A DNA stretch of 64,000 nucleotides from Microbispora rosea. Lineage in GTDB: Bacteria > Actinomycetota > Actinomycetes > Streptosporangiales > Streptosporangiaceae. Shown here piece after piece: positions 18,993 through 27,869 of this stretch (its first letter is position 1; each line of letters starts with the position of its first letter). The stretch is from contig NZ_FTNI01000001.1 in NCBI RefSeq assembly GCF_900156315.1, positions 248,001 to 312,000 on the forward strand, written 5' to 3'. Under the pieces are notes generated by a model. That model worked only from the letters and a program-made list of their open reading frames with translations, did not search any database and was not told where the DNA came from. The position numbers and the translations under genes are program-made.

Positions 18993-20084
18993 GTGCAGGG
19001 TACTTCCGTCCGATCGGCGGCGCTCTCGGCGCTGCCGGGAGCGATGTGGCGCGCGACGTTCGCACGGCCTGACGACGGAGGCGAGCCGCCCGGCGGCGAG
19101 CCGTACGGGCCGGGGGACGGCCCGTTCCCGGCGGACGTGCTGCGGGCCCTGCCGCCGGGTTTCGCCGGCCGGGTCGTGGCGCGGTCGGGCGAGCGTGCCG
19201 GGGGAGTCCTCTGGCACGCGGCCCCGGACGGCGGCGGATGCTTCCCCGACGAAGACGGCTGGATATACGTGTCCAACTGTGCGCTGCCACTGCTCGGCGG
19301 CGTGACGGCGCTGCGTTTCGCCCCGGACGGAACCCTGCGCGGCGGTTATCGCATCCTGTCCGGCGCCGACCGCTGCGGGGCCGGCGCCGCGACACCGTGG
19401 CACACCTGGCTGTCGGGCGAGCGGACGCCGTACGGCCGGGTCTTCGAATGCGATCCGTACGGCCTGCGCGCCCCCATGCCCCGGCTCGCGATGGGCCTGT
19501 TCACCCATGGTGGCATGGCCTGCGATCCCGACCGTGGCGTCGTCTACCTGACGGAAGGGGAGCCGGACGGATGCCTGTACCGGTTCCGCCCTGACGACTG
19601 GGGCGACCTCACGACGGGCGTGCTGGAGGTGATGGCCGGCGACTCCGGCGAGGAGTCCGTGACCTGGGAACGGGTGCCGATCCCGGCCCTCCCTGACCAC
19701 GTGCCCCTGCGTGAACAGGTCAAAGGGGCCAGGAGGTTCGCGGGCGGAGGTGACTGCCGCTGCTCCGACGGCCTGGTGCGGTTCGTCACCGAGGGCGACG
19801 GCCGGGAGTGGGCGTACGACGCCGGCCGCGAGCGCCTCATGGTGCTGCGCGAAACGGCAGGAGGGCAGGGCGGCGGTGCGGACGGCGAGATCGTCCTCGT
19901 CGCCGGTGACCGAGCGGTGCCGTTCCTGCGCGTCACGGGCGGCTGGACCGTCGCGGGCCCTTCGATGTCCCCGGCCGGCGACCGGCTCTACTTCTCCTGC
20001 CGTCCACCCAGGAACGGGTCGCCGGCCCCGGCCCCCGTGACCGTCGAGGTCCGCGGGCCGTTCCGCGATCTCGCCGGCGCCTGA
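18993..20084 (+). CDS. PhoX-like (DUF839) protein
   Basis: A 363-residue protein matching the DUF839/PhoX propeller. Visible features are DEDGWIYVSNCALPLLGGVTALRF, TPWHTWLSGERTPYGRVFECDPYG, AMGLFTHGGMACDP and VYLTEGEPDGCLYRFRP. PhoX enzymes are Ca/Fe-dependent alkaline phosphatases exported by Tat. This protein has no twin-arginine signal from the chosen start, so it may be cytoplasmic or not a phosphatase. The GTG at 18993 is selected because a perfect AAGGAGG lies 9 nt upstream. An in-frame ATG at 18960 has no such site. Confidence 0.78.
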   Translation: MQGTSVRSAALSALPGAMWRATFARPDDGGEPPGGEPYGPGDGPFPADVLRALPPGFAGRVVARSGERAGGVLWHAAPDGGGCFPDEDGWIYVSNCALPLLGGVTALRFAPDGTLRGGYRILSGADRCGAGAATPWHTWLSGERTPYGRVFECDPYGLRAPMPRLAMGLFTHGGMACDPDRGVVYLTEGEPDGCLYRFRPDDWGDLTTGVLEVMAGDSGEESVTWERVPIPALPDHVPLREQVKGARRFAGGGDCRCSDGLVRFVTEGDGREWAYDAGRERLMVLRETAGGQGGGADGEIVLVAGDRAVPFLRVTGGWTVAGPSMSPAGDRLYFSCRPPRNGSPAPAPVTVEVRGPFRDLAGA

Positions 20085-20131
20085 GCCGGCGCCCCCACAA
20101 GCCGGGCTGCTCCGCGTCACGTCGAGGTCCA

Positions 20132-20152
20132 CGCCGCGCGGCACACGCGGCG
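20132..20152. terminator. weak hairpin between convergent genes
   Basis: CGCCGCG (20132-20138) and CGCGGCG (20146-20152) form a 7-bp stem between the PhoX-like stop (20084) and the MFS stop (20198). No T-run. Confidence 0.4.
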
Positions 20153-20197
20153 AGGTGATGACGATTCGGCGGATGCTCCGCGGACCGGACGGCTTGG

Positions 20198-21418
20198 TCA
20201 GCCTCTTGCGCTTCCTCCTGCGCCCGGCGCGCGTGCCTGCCTTCTCGGATCGGAGGTTCGCCCTGTCGAGGAGCGGTCCGGGCCGGCCGCCCAGACGACC
20301 AGCGCGCAGGCCGCGAACGCGGCCCCGAGGAGACTGCAGCCCGCCCAGCCGTGGGCGGTGAAGACGGCGGTGGTCGCGGCCGCGCCGAGGGCGGAGCCGA
20401 GCGAGTAGAAGACCATGTAGCCGCCGATGACGCTGCTGGTGCGCTCCGGATGCGCGGCGGTGAGCAGGTGCTGGTTGCTCACATGCACGACCTGGACCGC
20501 GAAGTCGAGAACCACGATTCCGGCGACGAGGAGCCACAAGGACCATGGCAGCCGCGCGATCGCTGCCCACGAGACGACGAGCAGGGTGAGCGCGAGACCG
20601 GTGACCGGGGTCGTCCGTCCCGCGTCCGCCCATCGTCCCGCGCGTGCCGCTCCGAGTGCACCGGCGAGTCCGGCGATGCCGAACAGTCCGATCTGGCTCT
20701 GGCTCAGCTGCCAGGGCATGCCGGTGAGCGGCAGGGAGAGTCCGCTCCACAAGGTTCCGAAGGAGGCGAACAAGAAGAACGCGATGAGCCCGCGTGTCAG
20801 GAAGAGTCGCTGCCCGAACAGTCCGCCGAGTGAGACGACGGCTTGCCTGTACCCCTGATGCCGGTTGGGGCGCTCCTCCGGCGGCAGGACGGCGAGGACG
20901 AGGGCCGCGAGCCCGAGTGACAGCGCCGCGAGCACGGCGTAAGAGCTTCGCCAGCCCCACGCCTCGGCGAGTGCTCCGGTGACGACCCGCGCGCCCAGGA
21001 TGCCGGCCACGACGCCCGAGGTCACGACACCGATGTTCCGTCCGCGTTCGGCGGGCGGTGAGACCGACGCGGCGTAGGCCACGGTGGTCTGCACCACGAC
21101 GGCGAACACCCCTGCCGCCGCGATCCCCGCGAGCGCCACCCATGCGGCTGACGCCGAGGCCGCCACGATCATGCCCACAGCGCTGATCGCCAGGTGCGCG
21201 GCGATGAGCGGGCGCCTGTCGACCACATCGCCGAGCGGCACCAGCAGCACCAGCCCTGCCAGGTAGCCGATCTGGCCGGTCGCGACGATCCATCCAGCGC
21301 GGTCCGCGGCCAGACCGAGATCTCGTCCCATCGGCTCCAGAACCGGCTGCGCGGCATAGATGCTCGCCACAGCGACACCACACACGACCGCGAGCAGTAA
21401 CCGCCGCCACGCGTCCAT
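20198..21418 (-). CDS. MFS transporter (AraJ/DHA1-like, 12-TM)
   Basis: A 406-residue transporter. TM1 is LLLAVVCGVAVASIYAAQPVLEPM, followed by motif A PLGDVVDRRPLI and ERGRNIGVVTSGVVAGILGARVVTGALAEAWGWRSSY in TM4-TM5. The Gln-Pro pair in TM1 and the overall pattern match AraJ/YdeA-type efflux carriers. The C-terminal 25 residues are polar and disordered. Divergent from an HxlR-type regulator 99 bp away, which probably controls it. ATG at 21418 chosen; a TTG at 21463 would add 15 charged residues. Confidence 0.87.
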   Translation of the reverse strand: MDAWRRLLLAVVCGVAVASIYAAQPVLEPMGRDLGLAADRAGWIVATGQIGYLAGLVLLVPLGDVVDRRPLIAAHLAISAVGMIVAASASAAWVALAGIAAAGVFAVVVQTTVAYAASVSPPAERGRNIGVVTSGVVAGILGARVVTGALAEAWGWRSSYAVLAALSLGLAALVLAVLPPEERPNRHQGYRQAVVSLGGLFGQRLFLTRGLIAFFLFASFGTLWSGLSLPLTGMPWQLSQSQIGLFGIAGLAGALGAARAGRWADAGRTTPVTGLALTLLVVSWAAIARLPWSLWLLVAGIVVLDFAVQVVHVSNQHLLTAAHPERTSSVIGGYMVFYSLGSALGAAATTAVFTAHGWAGCSLLGAAFAACALVVWAAGPDRSSTGRTSDPRRQARAPGAGGSARG

Positions 21419-21517
21419 CGCACCCCGAGCCCGATCCCGATCCCTATCAGTAGCAAAATGCAACCAATTCGACCGTAGGGCAGAATGGTTTCAATCCGCA
21501 ACTGATTGGGAGGTGCC

Positions 21518-21976
21518 GTGTCGACCAGCGCCATGCGCGTCCCGGACCCGGGCTGGACCGACCCCGAGTGCCCGGTGGCTCGCACGCTCGATCTCGTCGG
21601 CGACAGGTGGAGCCTTCTCGTCATCCGTGACGCGATGGACGGGGCGCGGTCGTTCACCGAGTTCCAGCGGCGCACCGGCATCGCCCGCAACATCCTCGCC
21701 GACCGCCTCCGCAGGCTGATCGCTCAAGGGCTCCTCGCCCAGCACACCGCACCGTCGGGACGCCGGCAGGAATACGTGCTCACCGACGCGGGCCGCGACC
21801 TCTTCCCGGTCATCCTCACCCTGCGGCAGTGGGGAGAACGCCACGCCTTCGCCCCTGGCGAGACCCATTCCGTCCTCGTCGACCGGCACGGCATCCCCGT
21901 GCCGGAGGTCACGCCGACCGGCGCCGACGGCACCCCTCTCGACACCGGCACCACGCTCGTGCGGAAAACCCGATAA
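21518..21976 (+). CDS. HxlR-family transcriptional regulator
   Basis: A 152-residue winged-helix regulator. The HxlR signature is clear: CPVARTLDLVGDRWSLLVIRDAMDGARSFTEFQRRTGIARNILADRLRRLIAQGLL, ending in YVLTDAGRDLFPVILTLRQWGERH. These regulators respond to aldehydes, quinones or other small electrophiles. The usual N-terminal sensing Cys may be the one in DPECPVARTL. GTG start at 21518 with GGGAGG 4 nt upstream. Divergent from the MFS transporter, its likely target. Confidence 0.9.
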   Translation: MSTSAMRVPDPGWTDPECPVARTLDLVGDRWSLLVIRDAMDGARSFTEFQRRTGIARNILADRLRRLIAQGLLAQHTAPSGRRQEYVLTDAGRDLFPVILTLRQWGERHAFAPGETHSVLVDRHGIPVPEVTPTGADGTPLDTGTTLVRKTR

Positions 21977-22189
21977 GGAACCCGGACGCGCCGTGACGAG
22001 GGGGCCTCGCCGGCTTCATCGGGCCTGCGCCGCGTCCGGGGGAGGAGCGGCAAGGCCGAATGCGGGGCGGGGCGAAAGCCCGCCCGGCCCCGCGCCGCCG
22101 GGGCCCTCATCGCCTAGTGTCCGGTCCACCTGCCCGAACGCCGTGATGTCACCGTTAGGGCCGCGGCAGCCGCCGGACGGAGCCGGAGG

Positions 22190-23098
22190 TCACAGGTCCT
22201 TGGCCCATACCTGGTCGGTGACGGGGATGCCCGACTCCTCGCCCGGATGCTGCTCCACCAGCTCGAATCCGGCGGCCTGGTAGATCCGGCGGGCGCTGAC
22301 GAGCACGTCGCGGGTCCAGAGCACGATCCGGCGGTAGCCGGCGGACGCGGCGAAGCGCAGGCACTCGTCGACCAGGCGCCCGCCGATGCCCATGCCGCGG
22401 GCGGACGACTCGACCAGCAGCAGGCGGAGCTGGGCCGTCGTCTCGTCCTTGCGCACGCAGAAGATGCACCCCACCGGCTCGCCGCGCACCTCGGCGATCC
22501 AGGCCGCCTCCCCGCGGGGGTCGTGGTCCTCGACGTACTCGGCGACGATCCGCGCGACCAGGGCCTCGAACGCGGCGCCCCAGCCGTACTCCTCGCTGTA
22601 GAGGACCCCGTGCCGGTGCACCACCCAGCCGAGGTCGCCCGCCCGCGGCGGCCTGATCACGTACGGCTCGCGCCGCTCGGCAGGCTCCAGCAGGCTCCGC
22701 ACGGCGCCCATCGCGGAGACGAGCCGACGGCGCTCCGGATCGGTCAGCTTCGCCAGCAGGGTCTCGATCTCGGCGGCCGAACGCCGGTCGAGCACGGCGA
22801 AGGTGTCGCGACCCTTGGGGGTGAGCCGTACGACCTGGCGGCGGGCGTCCTCGGCCGACCGCTCCCGGGACACGAGCCCGTCGCCTTCGAATCTGGCGAG
22901 GATCCGGCTCAGGTAACCGGGGTCGAGACCGAGCATGGCCCTGATGTCGGCGGTGTCGGCCGCCTCCCTGGTGCCGAGTTCGAACAGCACCCGCGCTTCG
23001 GTCAGGGAGTAGGAGGTGTCGTGCATTCCGGCCCCGAGTACGCCGATGACGGACGTGTAGAAGCGGTTGAACGCACGGACTTCGGGAACTATGTCCAT
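22190..23098 (-). CDS. MarR-type regulator fused to a GNAT acetyltransferase
   Basis: A 302-residue two-domain protein. Residues 1-145 are a MarR winged helix (SLTEARVLFELG, ADIRAMLGLDPGYLSRILARFEGDGLVSRERSAEDARRQVVRLTPKG). Residues 150-302 are a GNAT domain with the acetyl-CoA loop LRLLLVESSARGMGIGGRLVDECLRFA and AAGFELVEQHPGEE. This fusion is widespread in bacteria but the acetylated substrate is generally unknown. AAGGGA lies 4 nt before the ATG. A dyad just upstream (23101-23123) is a good autoregulatory operator. Divergent from pfkA. Confidence 0.9.
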   Translation of the reverse strand: MDIVPEVRAFNRFYTSVIGVLGAGMHDTSYSLTEARVLFELGTREAADTADIRAMLGLDPGYLSRILARFEGDGLVSRERSAEDARRQVVRLTPKGRDTFAVLDRRSAAEIETLLAKLTDPERRRLVSAMGAVRSLLEPAERREPYVIRPPRAGDLGWVVHRHGVLYSEEYGWGAAFEALVARIVAEYVEDHDPRGEAAWIAEVRGEPVGCIFCVRKDETTAQLRLLLVESSARGMGIGGRLVDECLRFAASAGYRRIVLWTRDVLVSARRIYQAAGFELVEQHPGEESGIPVTDQVWAKDL

Positions 23099-23100
23099 TT

Positions 23101-23123
23101 TTCCCTTGCCTAACTCAAGGAAA
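23101..23123. promoter_or_regulatory. candidate MarR-type operator
   Basis: An imperfect palindrome with arms CCTTG (23104-23108) and CAAGG (23116-23120), extended by TT/AA outside, begins 3 bp upstream of the MarR-GNAT start codon. Confidence 0.6.
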
Positions 23124-23189
23124 TGATTGACGGAGTCAAAGATAGAGCCGCGGCGGGTCGTTGGGAAGACGCCACTTACGACGCGGGTG

Positions 23190-23206
23190 GTCTCGTCGTG
23201 CGAGAC
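23190..23206. promoter_or_regulatory. GTCTCG-N5-CGAGAC inverted repeat
   Basis: A perfect 6-bp dyad with a 5-nt spacer lies between the divergent MarR-GNAT and pfkA genes. It could be an operator or a small hairpin. Confidence 0.4.
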
Positions 23207-23246
23207 TGAGTTGGTCCGGTCGGCCGGGTGGCGTAGCCTCTCCTTT

Positions 23247-23258
23247 TGGTCTAGACCA
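23247..23258. promoter_or_regulatory. DasR-type (dre) operator upstream of pfkA
   Basis: TGGTCTAGACCA is a perfect 12-bp palindrome and equals the core of the DasR responsive element known in Streptomyces (consensus ACTGGTCTAGACCAGT). It lies 104 bp before the phosphofructokinase ATG. DasR is a GntR-family repressor released by glucosamine-6-phosphate, so this would tie glycolysis to amino-sugar supply. Confidence 0.75.
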
Positions 23259-23361
23259 TTGAGACAGGCTCAGGCAGAATGCGATGCGGTGGAGCGCCGG
23301 GGCCTGCGTCGGGCCGGCCGCGCCATTCCACGCGTAATCCCAGATGGAGGAAGAACCCGTC

Positions 23362-24387
23362 ATGCGTATTGGAGTCCTGACCGGAGGCGGCGACTGCCCC
23401 GGGCTGAACGCGGTGATCCGCGGCGTCGTCCGCAAGGGCGTCGGCGTGTACGGGCACGAGTTCGTCGGATTCCGCGACGGCTGGCGTGGCCCTCTGGAGG
23501 GCGACACCATGCCGCTCGACATCCAGGCCGTCCGGGGCATCCTGCCGCGTGGCGGCACCATTCTCGGCTCCTCCCGCACGAACCCGATCAAGATCGAGGG
23601 CGGCGTCGAGCGGATCAAGGAGAACCTCGCCGCGCAGGGCGTCGACGCGCTCATCGCCATCGGCGGCGAGGACACGCTGGGCGTGGCCAAGCAGCTGTTC
23701 GACCGCGACGTGAAGGTCGTCGGCGTGCCCAAGACGATCGACAACGACCTCAACGCCACCGACTACACCTTCGGCTTCGACACCGCGGTCAACATCGCGA
23801 TGGAGGCCATCGACCGGCTGCACACCACCGCCGAGTCGCACCACCGCGCGCTGATCTGCGAGGTCATGGGCCGTCACGCGGGCTGGATCGCGCTGCACGC
23901 GGGCATGGCCGCCGGCGCCAACGTCATCCTCATCCCGGAGAAGCCGTTCGACATCGAGAAGGTCTGCGCCTACGTCGAGTCGCGGTTCAAGACCCGCTAC
24001 GCGCCGATCATCGTCGTCGCCGAGGGCGCCCACCCGCTCGAGGGGCAGATGGCGCTGCAGGCGGGCGAGCTGGACGCGTTCGGCCACGTGCGTCTCGGCG
24101 GCATCGGCGAGCTCCTCGCCAAGGAGATCGAGAAGCGCACCGGCAAGGAGGCCCGCACCACGGTCCTCGGCCACATCCAGCGCGGCGGCACCCCGACCGC
24201 CTACGACCGCGTGCTCGCGACCCGCTTCGGCCTCGGCGCGATCGACGCGGTGAACGAGGGCGACTTCGGCAAGATGGTCGCGCTGCGCGGCACCGACATC
24301 GTCCGCGTCCAGCTCGCGGAGGCGACCGCCGAGCTCAAGACCGTGCCGGCCTCCCGCTACGAGGAGGCCGAGGTCTTCTTCGGCTGA
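23362..24387 (+). CDS. pfkA: 6-phosphofructokinase (PPi-type active-site residues)
   Basis: A 341-residue phosphofructokinase that phosphorylates fructose-6-phosphate to the 1,6-bisphosphate. Motifs are GVLTGGGDCPGLNAVIRG at the N-terminus, the phosphoryl-donor site IGGEDTLG, the catalytic PKTIDNDL, and GRHAGWIALHAG. In E. coli numbering position 104 is Asp and position 124 is Lys, which are the diagnostic residues of pyrophosphate-dependent enzymes (ATP enzymes carry Gly at both). PPi use is therefore an inference worth testing. The ATG at 23362 has GGAGGAAG upstream. A DasR-type site lies in its promoter region. Confidence 0.92.
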   Translation: MRIGVLTGGGDCPGLNAVIRGVVRKGVGVYGHEFVGFRDGWRGPLEGDTMPLDIQAVRGILPRGGTILGSSRTNPIKIEGGVERIKENLAAQGVDALIAIGGEDTLGVAKQLFDRDVKVVGVPKTIDNDLNATDYTFGFDTAVNIAMEAIDRLHTTAESHHRALICEVMGRHAGWIALHAGMAAGANVILIPEKPFDIEKVCAYVESRFKTRYAPIIVVAEGAHPLEGQMALQAGELDAFGHVRLGGIGELLAKEIEKRTGKEARTTVLGHIQRGGTPTAYDRVLATRFGLGAIDAVNEGDFGKMVALRGTDIVRVQLAEATAELKTVPASRYEEAEVFFG

Positions 24388-24426
24388 TCGGTGGCGGGCC
24401 CGTCACCGCGGCCCGCGCACGATCCG

Positions 24427-24460
24427 GTACGGCTCCCGCGTCGCCCCGCGGGAGCCGTAC
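24427..24460 (+). terminator. terminator hairpin of pfkA
   Basis: A 14-bp perfect stem (24427-24440 with 24447-24460, loop TCGCCC) lies 40 nt after the pfkA stop. No T-run. Confidence 0.7.
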
Positions 24461-24571
24461 GCATGTGCGGTCTCGAACGGCACGAAGTGAACCCCCGGGG
24501 CGCGGCGATTGCCCGAGTATGTGAGCGGAGGGCCCGGCCCTCCCGGCTCGATCACGAGAGGGCGCCGCGCG

Positions 24572-25714
24572 ATGGGCATCGAAGGACCGTTCTGGCGGGC
24601 GATCGCCGTCTTCCGCGTGGCGTCGCTCGCGTACGCGGCGCTGCTCGTGCTCAGGGCCGGCGGCTACGACCGTCCCGCCGTGGCCTGGGCCGTCGTCGGC
24701 GTGATGGCCGTCTGGACGGTGGTCATGCTCGTCCCGCCTCCCGCCGCGCGGCGGGCACCGCTGCTGGCCGCCGACCTCGTCGTCACGGCGGCGTGCCTGC
24801 TGGCCTCGCCGTACGCGCAGAGCCGCGACGACATGCTGGCCGGGGCGATCCCGATCACGGCGACCTGGGCGGCCGGGCCCGTCCTGGCGTACGGCGTGGC
24901 GCGGGGACGCCGTGCCGGTGCGGTCGCCGCCGCGGTCATGTCGGCGGCCGACCTGTGGCTGCGCAGCGGCAACGGGGTCGACCTCGCCTCCATCCCGGTG
25001 AACGGCGCCGTGCTCATGTTCATGGCCGGCGTCGTCGTCGGGCACGTCGCGCGGCTCGCGCGGGAGGCCGAGGAGCGCATGCGGCGCGCCGCGCGGATCG
25101 AGGCGGCGGGCCGCGAGCGGGAGCGGCTGGCCCGCGGCATCCACGACTCGGTGCTCCAGGTGCTGGCCCTGGTGCAGCGCAGGGGCGCGGAGATCGGCGG
25201 CGAGGCGGCCGAGCTGGGCAGGCTGGCGGGGGAGCAGGAGGCGGCGCTGCGGGCACTGGTGCAGGTTCCGTCAGGCGCGGCGGAGGCCGAGGCCGACCTG
25301 CGTGAGCTGCTGCGGCCGTACGGCACCTCGCGGGTGACCGTGTCCGCGCCCGCGACGCCGCTGCCGCTGCCGGCCGAAAGCGCGCGGGAGGTGGCGGCGG
25401 CCGTCGGCGCGGCCCTCGACAACGTCGCGCGGCACTGCCCCGAGGGCACCCGGGCGTGGATACTCGCGGAGGAGGACGGCGGCGCGGTCGTGGTCACCGT
25501 ACGCGACGACGGACCGGGCATCCCCGAGGGCCGGCTGGAGCAGGCGGCCCGCGAGGGGCGCATGGGCGTGGCCCGCTCGATCCGGGGCCGGGTGGCCGAC
25601 CTCGGCGGCACGGTGGCCATCACCTCGTCGCGGACGGGAACGGAGATCGAGCTGTCGGTTCCGGTGAGCGCGGACGAGGCGCGGGCGGACGAAAAGAGCG
25701 GGAGGCGGTCGTGA
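24572..25714 (+). CDS. sensor histidine kinase, NarL-partner type
   Basis: A 380-residue membrane sensor kinase. The N-terminal 165 residues carry about five hydrophobic segments. A coiled linker leads to the HisKA_3-like box ERLARGIHDSVLQVLALVQRRG with the phosphorylatable His. The HATPase part has VGAALDNVARHC (N box) and VRDDGPGIPEGRLEQAAREGRMGVARSIRGRV (G boxes). The stop overlaps the GTG of the response-regulator gene, so the two are a coupled pair. The signal is unknown. No ligand-binding extracellular domain is visible, so it may sense membrane state. Confidence 0.9.
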   Translation: MGIEGPFWRAIAVFRVASLAYAALLVLRAGGYDRPAVAWAVVGVMAVWTVVMLVPPPAARRAPLLAADLVVTAACLLASPYAQSRDDMLAGAIPITATWAAGPVLAYGVARGRRAGAVAAAVMSAADLWLRSGNGVDLASIPVNGAVLMFMAGVVVGHVARLAREAEERMRRAARIEAAGRERERLARGIHDSVLQVLALVQRRGAEIGGEAAELGRLAGEQEAALRALVQVPSGAAEAEADLRELLRPYGTSRVTVSAPATPLPLPAESAREVAAAVGAALDNVARHCPEGTRAWILAEEDGGAVVVTVRDDGPGIPEGRLEQAAREGRMGVARSIRGRVADLGGTVAITSSRTGTEIELSVPVSADEARADEKSGRRS

Positions 25715-26460
25715 GCGGAGACGAACGGCCGGGCGCGGATGATGCCGCGCGTCCGGCCGCCGGCGCAGGGGCGGCGGCCGACGGCCGGGAACGCGCGCGG
25801 GTGCGGGTCATGGTGGTGGACGACCACCCGATGTGGCGGGAGGCGGTCGCCAGGGACCTGACCGAGGCCGGGTACGACGTCGTCGCCGCCACCGGGGAGG
25901 GCCGCCAGGCGCTGCGCGTCGCGGCGGCGGTGCGGCCGGACGTGGTGGTGCTGGACCTGCGGCTGCCGGATCTGCCGGGCGTCGAGGTGGCCCGGGGGTT
26001 CGGCGCGTCCGCCGCCCCGCCGCGCGTGCTCGTCCTGTCGGCCAGCGCCGAGGAGGCGGACGTGCTGGAAGCGGTCAAGGCGGGAGCCTCCGGGTATCTC
26101 GTGAAGTCGGCGAGCCGGGAGGAGTTCCTGGACGCCGTCCGGCGCACCGCAGAGGGCGACGCCGTCTTCACTCCCGGCCTGGCCGGGCTGGTGCTGGGGG
26201 AGTATCGCCGGCTGGCCCATGGGGCGGCCGGCCCGGGCCGGGACGCCGCGCAGGACGGCCCCCGGCTGACCGACCGGGAGACCGAGGTGCTGCGCATGGT
26301 CGCCAAGGGCCTGACCTATCGGCAGATCGCCGAGCGTCTGGTGCTGTCGCATCGCACCGTGCAGAACCACGTGCAGAACACGTTGAGCAAGCTCCAGCTC
26401 CACAACCGGGTCGAGCTGGTCCGCTACGCGATCGAGAAGGGCCTGGCCGAACTCGACTAG
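25711..26460 (+). CDS. NarL/FixJ-family response regulator
   Basis: A 249-residue regulator. About 30 disordered residues precede the receiver domain (RVMVVDDHPMWREAV, phospho-acceptor Asp in VVVLDLRLPD, Lys in YLVKSAS). The C-terminal LuxR-type HTH is LTDRETEVLRMVAKGLTYRQIAERLVLSHRTVQNHVQNTLSKLQLHNRVELVRYA. The GTG start at 25711 overlaps the kinase stop (GTGA) and is preceded by GGAGG. It is phosphorylated by the preceding kinase. Target genes are not visible here. Confidence 0.93.
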   Translation: MSGDERPGADDAARPAAGAGAAADGRERARVRVMVVDDHPMWREAVARDLTEAGYDVVAATGEGRQALRVAAAVRPDVVVLDLRLPDLPGVEVARGFGASAAPPRVLVLSASAEEADVLEAVKAGASGYLVKSASREEFLDAVRRTAEGDAVFTPGLAGLVLGEYRRLAHGAAGPGRDAAQDGPRLTDRETEVLRMVAKGLTYRQIAERLVLSHRTVQNHVQNTLSKLQLHNRVELVRYAIEKGLAELD

Positions 26461-26652
26461 CGACGACGACGCGGCGGGGCGATGCGGCGAGGCAAAGAGT
26501 GGAGGGGCGCCGGGAGCCGATCGGCGCTGGTACGGCGGCGGCATTACAGTGGGAAGCCCGTATCGCCGTGACGCGTTGTCCCTGGCGTATGTCCCCTGGC
26601 CGTGCCCTCCCCGGCGTGACGGCCGTCCATGTCCGTCCGGAGGTTTCCACAG

Positions 26653-27849
26653 ATGACCATGACCGCCCTCGGAGAGCCCTCGGTGCTGCTCAAGTTAGGC
26701 GAGGTGGTTCTGAAGGGCCGGAACCGCGAGATCTTCGAGATGCGCCTGCGGGCGAACATCAAGCACGCTCTCAAGGACCACCGGGTCGACATCCGCCAGC
26801 GGCACGGGGTGATCGCCCTGTTCCTGCCCGCGGGGACCGAGGTGGAGGAGGCGGAGGTGGTCGCGGCCCGCGTGGCCGACGTGCCCGGCATCGTGCTGGT
26901 CCACCTGGCCTGGCGGGTGGCGAAGGACACGGACGCGATCACCAAGGCCGCGATCGAGCTGATCAGGGACAGCGACGAGGTGGCCCGCAAGGCGCGCTTC
27001 GCCGTACGGTCGCGGCGTCGCGACAAGCGCTTCCCGCTGCGCTCGAACGAGCTCGACCGCGTGGTCGGCGGGGCGATCAACGACACCTACGGGCTGCCGG
27101 TCGACCTGAGCAACCCGGAGCTGACCGTGCACATCGAGGTGGACAAGGACGAGGCGTTCCTGTTCACCGGCGGCCGGCCGGGTCAGGGCGGCCTGCCGGT
27201 CGGCTCCAGCGGCCGGGCGCTGGCGCTGCTGTCCGGCGGCATCGACTCCCCGGTCGCCGCCTACCGAATGATGCGGCGCGGCCTGCGCGTGGACTTCCTG
27301 CACTTCTCCGGCATCCCGTTCACCACCTCCGAGTCGATCTACAAGGCGTACGCGCTGGTGCGCAACCTGGACAAGTTCCAGGGCAAGTCGCGCCTGTGGG
27401 TGGTGCCGTTCGGCAAGGCACAGCAGTCGATCAAGAACTCCGGCCAGGACAGGCTCGCGGTGATCGCGCAGCGGCGGCTGATGCTCAAGACGGCCGAGGA
27501 GGTCGCCCACCGCATCCACGCCGAGGCGCTGGTCACCGGCGACAGCCTCGGCCAGGTCTCCTCGCAGACCCTCACCAACATCACGGCCCAGGATCACGCC
27601 GTGGACCTGCCGATCCTGCGTCCGCTGATCGGCCTGGACAAGACCGAGATCATGGCCGAGGCCCGCAGGATCGGGACGCTGGAGATCTCCGAGCTGCCCG
27701 ACGAGGACTGCTGCACGCTGCTCGCGCCCCGGCAGGCCGAGACCCGCGCGAAGATCGAGGACCTCAAGCAGATCGAGAAGCGCCTGGACGCCGAGGACCT
27801 CGCCGCCCAGCTGGCCGATTCGATCCAGCCGTACAAGCTCGACGTCTGA
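26653..27849 (+). CDS. thiI: tRNA 4-thiouridine sulfurtransferase ThiI
   Basis: A 398-residue enzyme that thiolates U8 of tRNA and in some bacteria supplies sulfur to ThiS. It has an N-terminal ferredoxin-like/THUMP region (to about residue 165) and the PP-loop SGGIDSPVA (SGGIDS at 194-199). The conserved [10 protein letters not shown] lies near residue 358. It ends without the rhodanese domain of the E. coli enzyme, so sulfur must be received by another route. GGAGG lies 9 nt before the ATG at 26653, which decides it over the ATG at 26629. The thiamine genes lie 21 kb away. Confidence 0.92.
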   Translation: MTMTALGEPSVLLKLGEVVLKGRNREIFEMRLRANIKHALKDHRVDIRQRHGVIALFLPAGTEVEEAEVVAARVADVPGIVLVHLAWRVAKDTDAITKAAIELIRDSDEVARKARFAVRSRRRDKRFPLRSNELDRVVGGAINDTYGLPVDLSNPELTVHIEVDKDEAFLFTGGRPGQGGLPVGSSGRALALLSGGIDSPVAAYRMMRRGLRVDFLHFSGIPFTTSESIYKAYALVRNLDKFQGKSRLWVVPFGKAQQSIKNSGQDRLAVIAQRRLMLKTAEEVAHRIHAEALVTGDSLGQVSSQTLTNITAQDHAVDLPILRPLIGLDKTEIMAEARRIGTLEISELPDEDCCTLLAPRQAETRAKIEDLKQIEKRLDAEDLAAQLADSIQPYKLDV

Positions 27850-27869
27850 GCCCGCGTCGTCCTCCGGCG

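Noticed and set aside
24527-24543. GGAGGGC/GCCCTCC palindrome before the histidine kinase
   Set aside because: Short G/C-rich dyads of this size are common by chance at this base composition, and it lacks a second copy.
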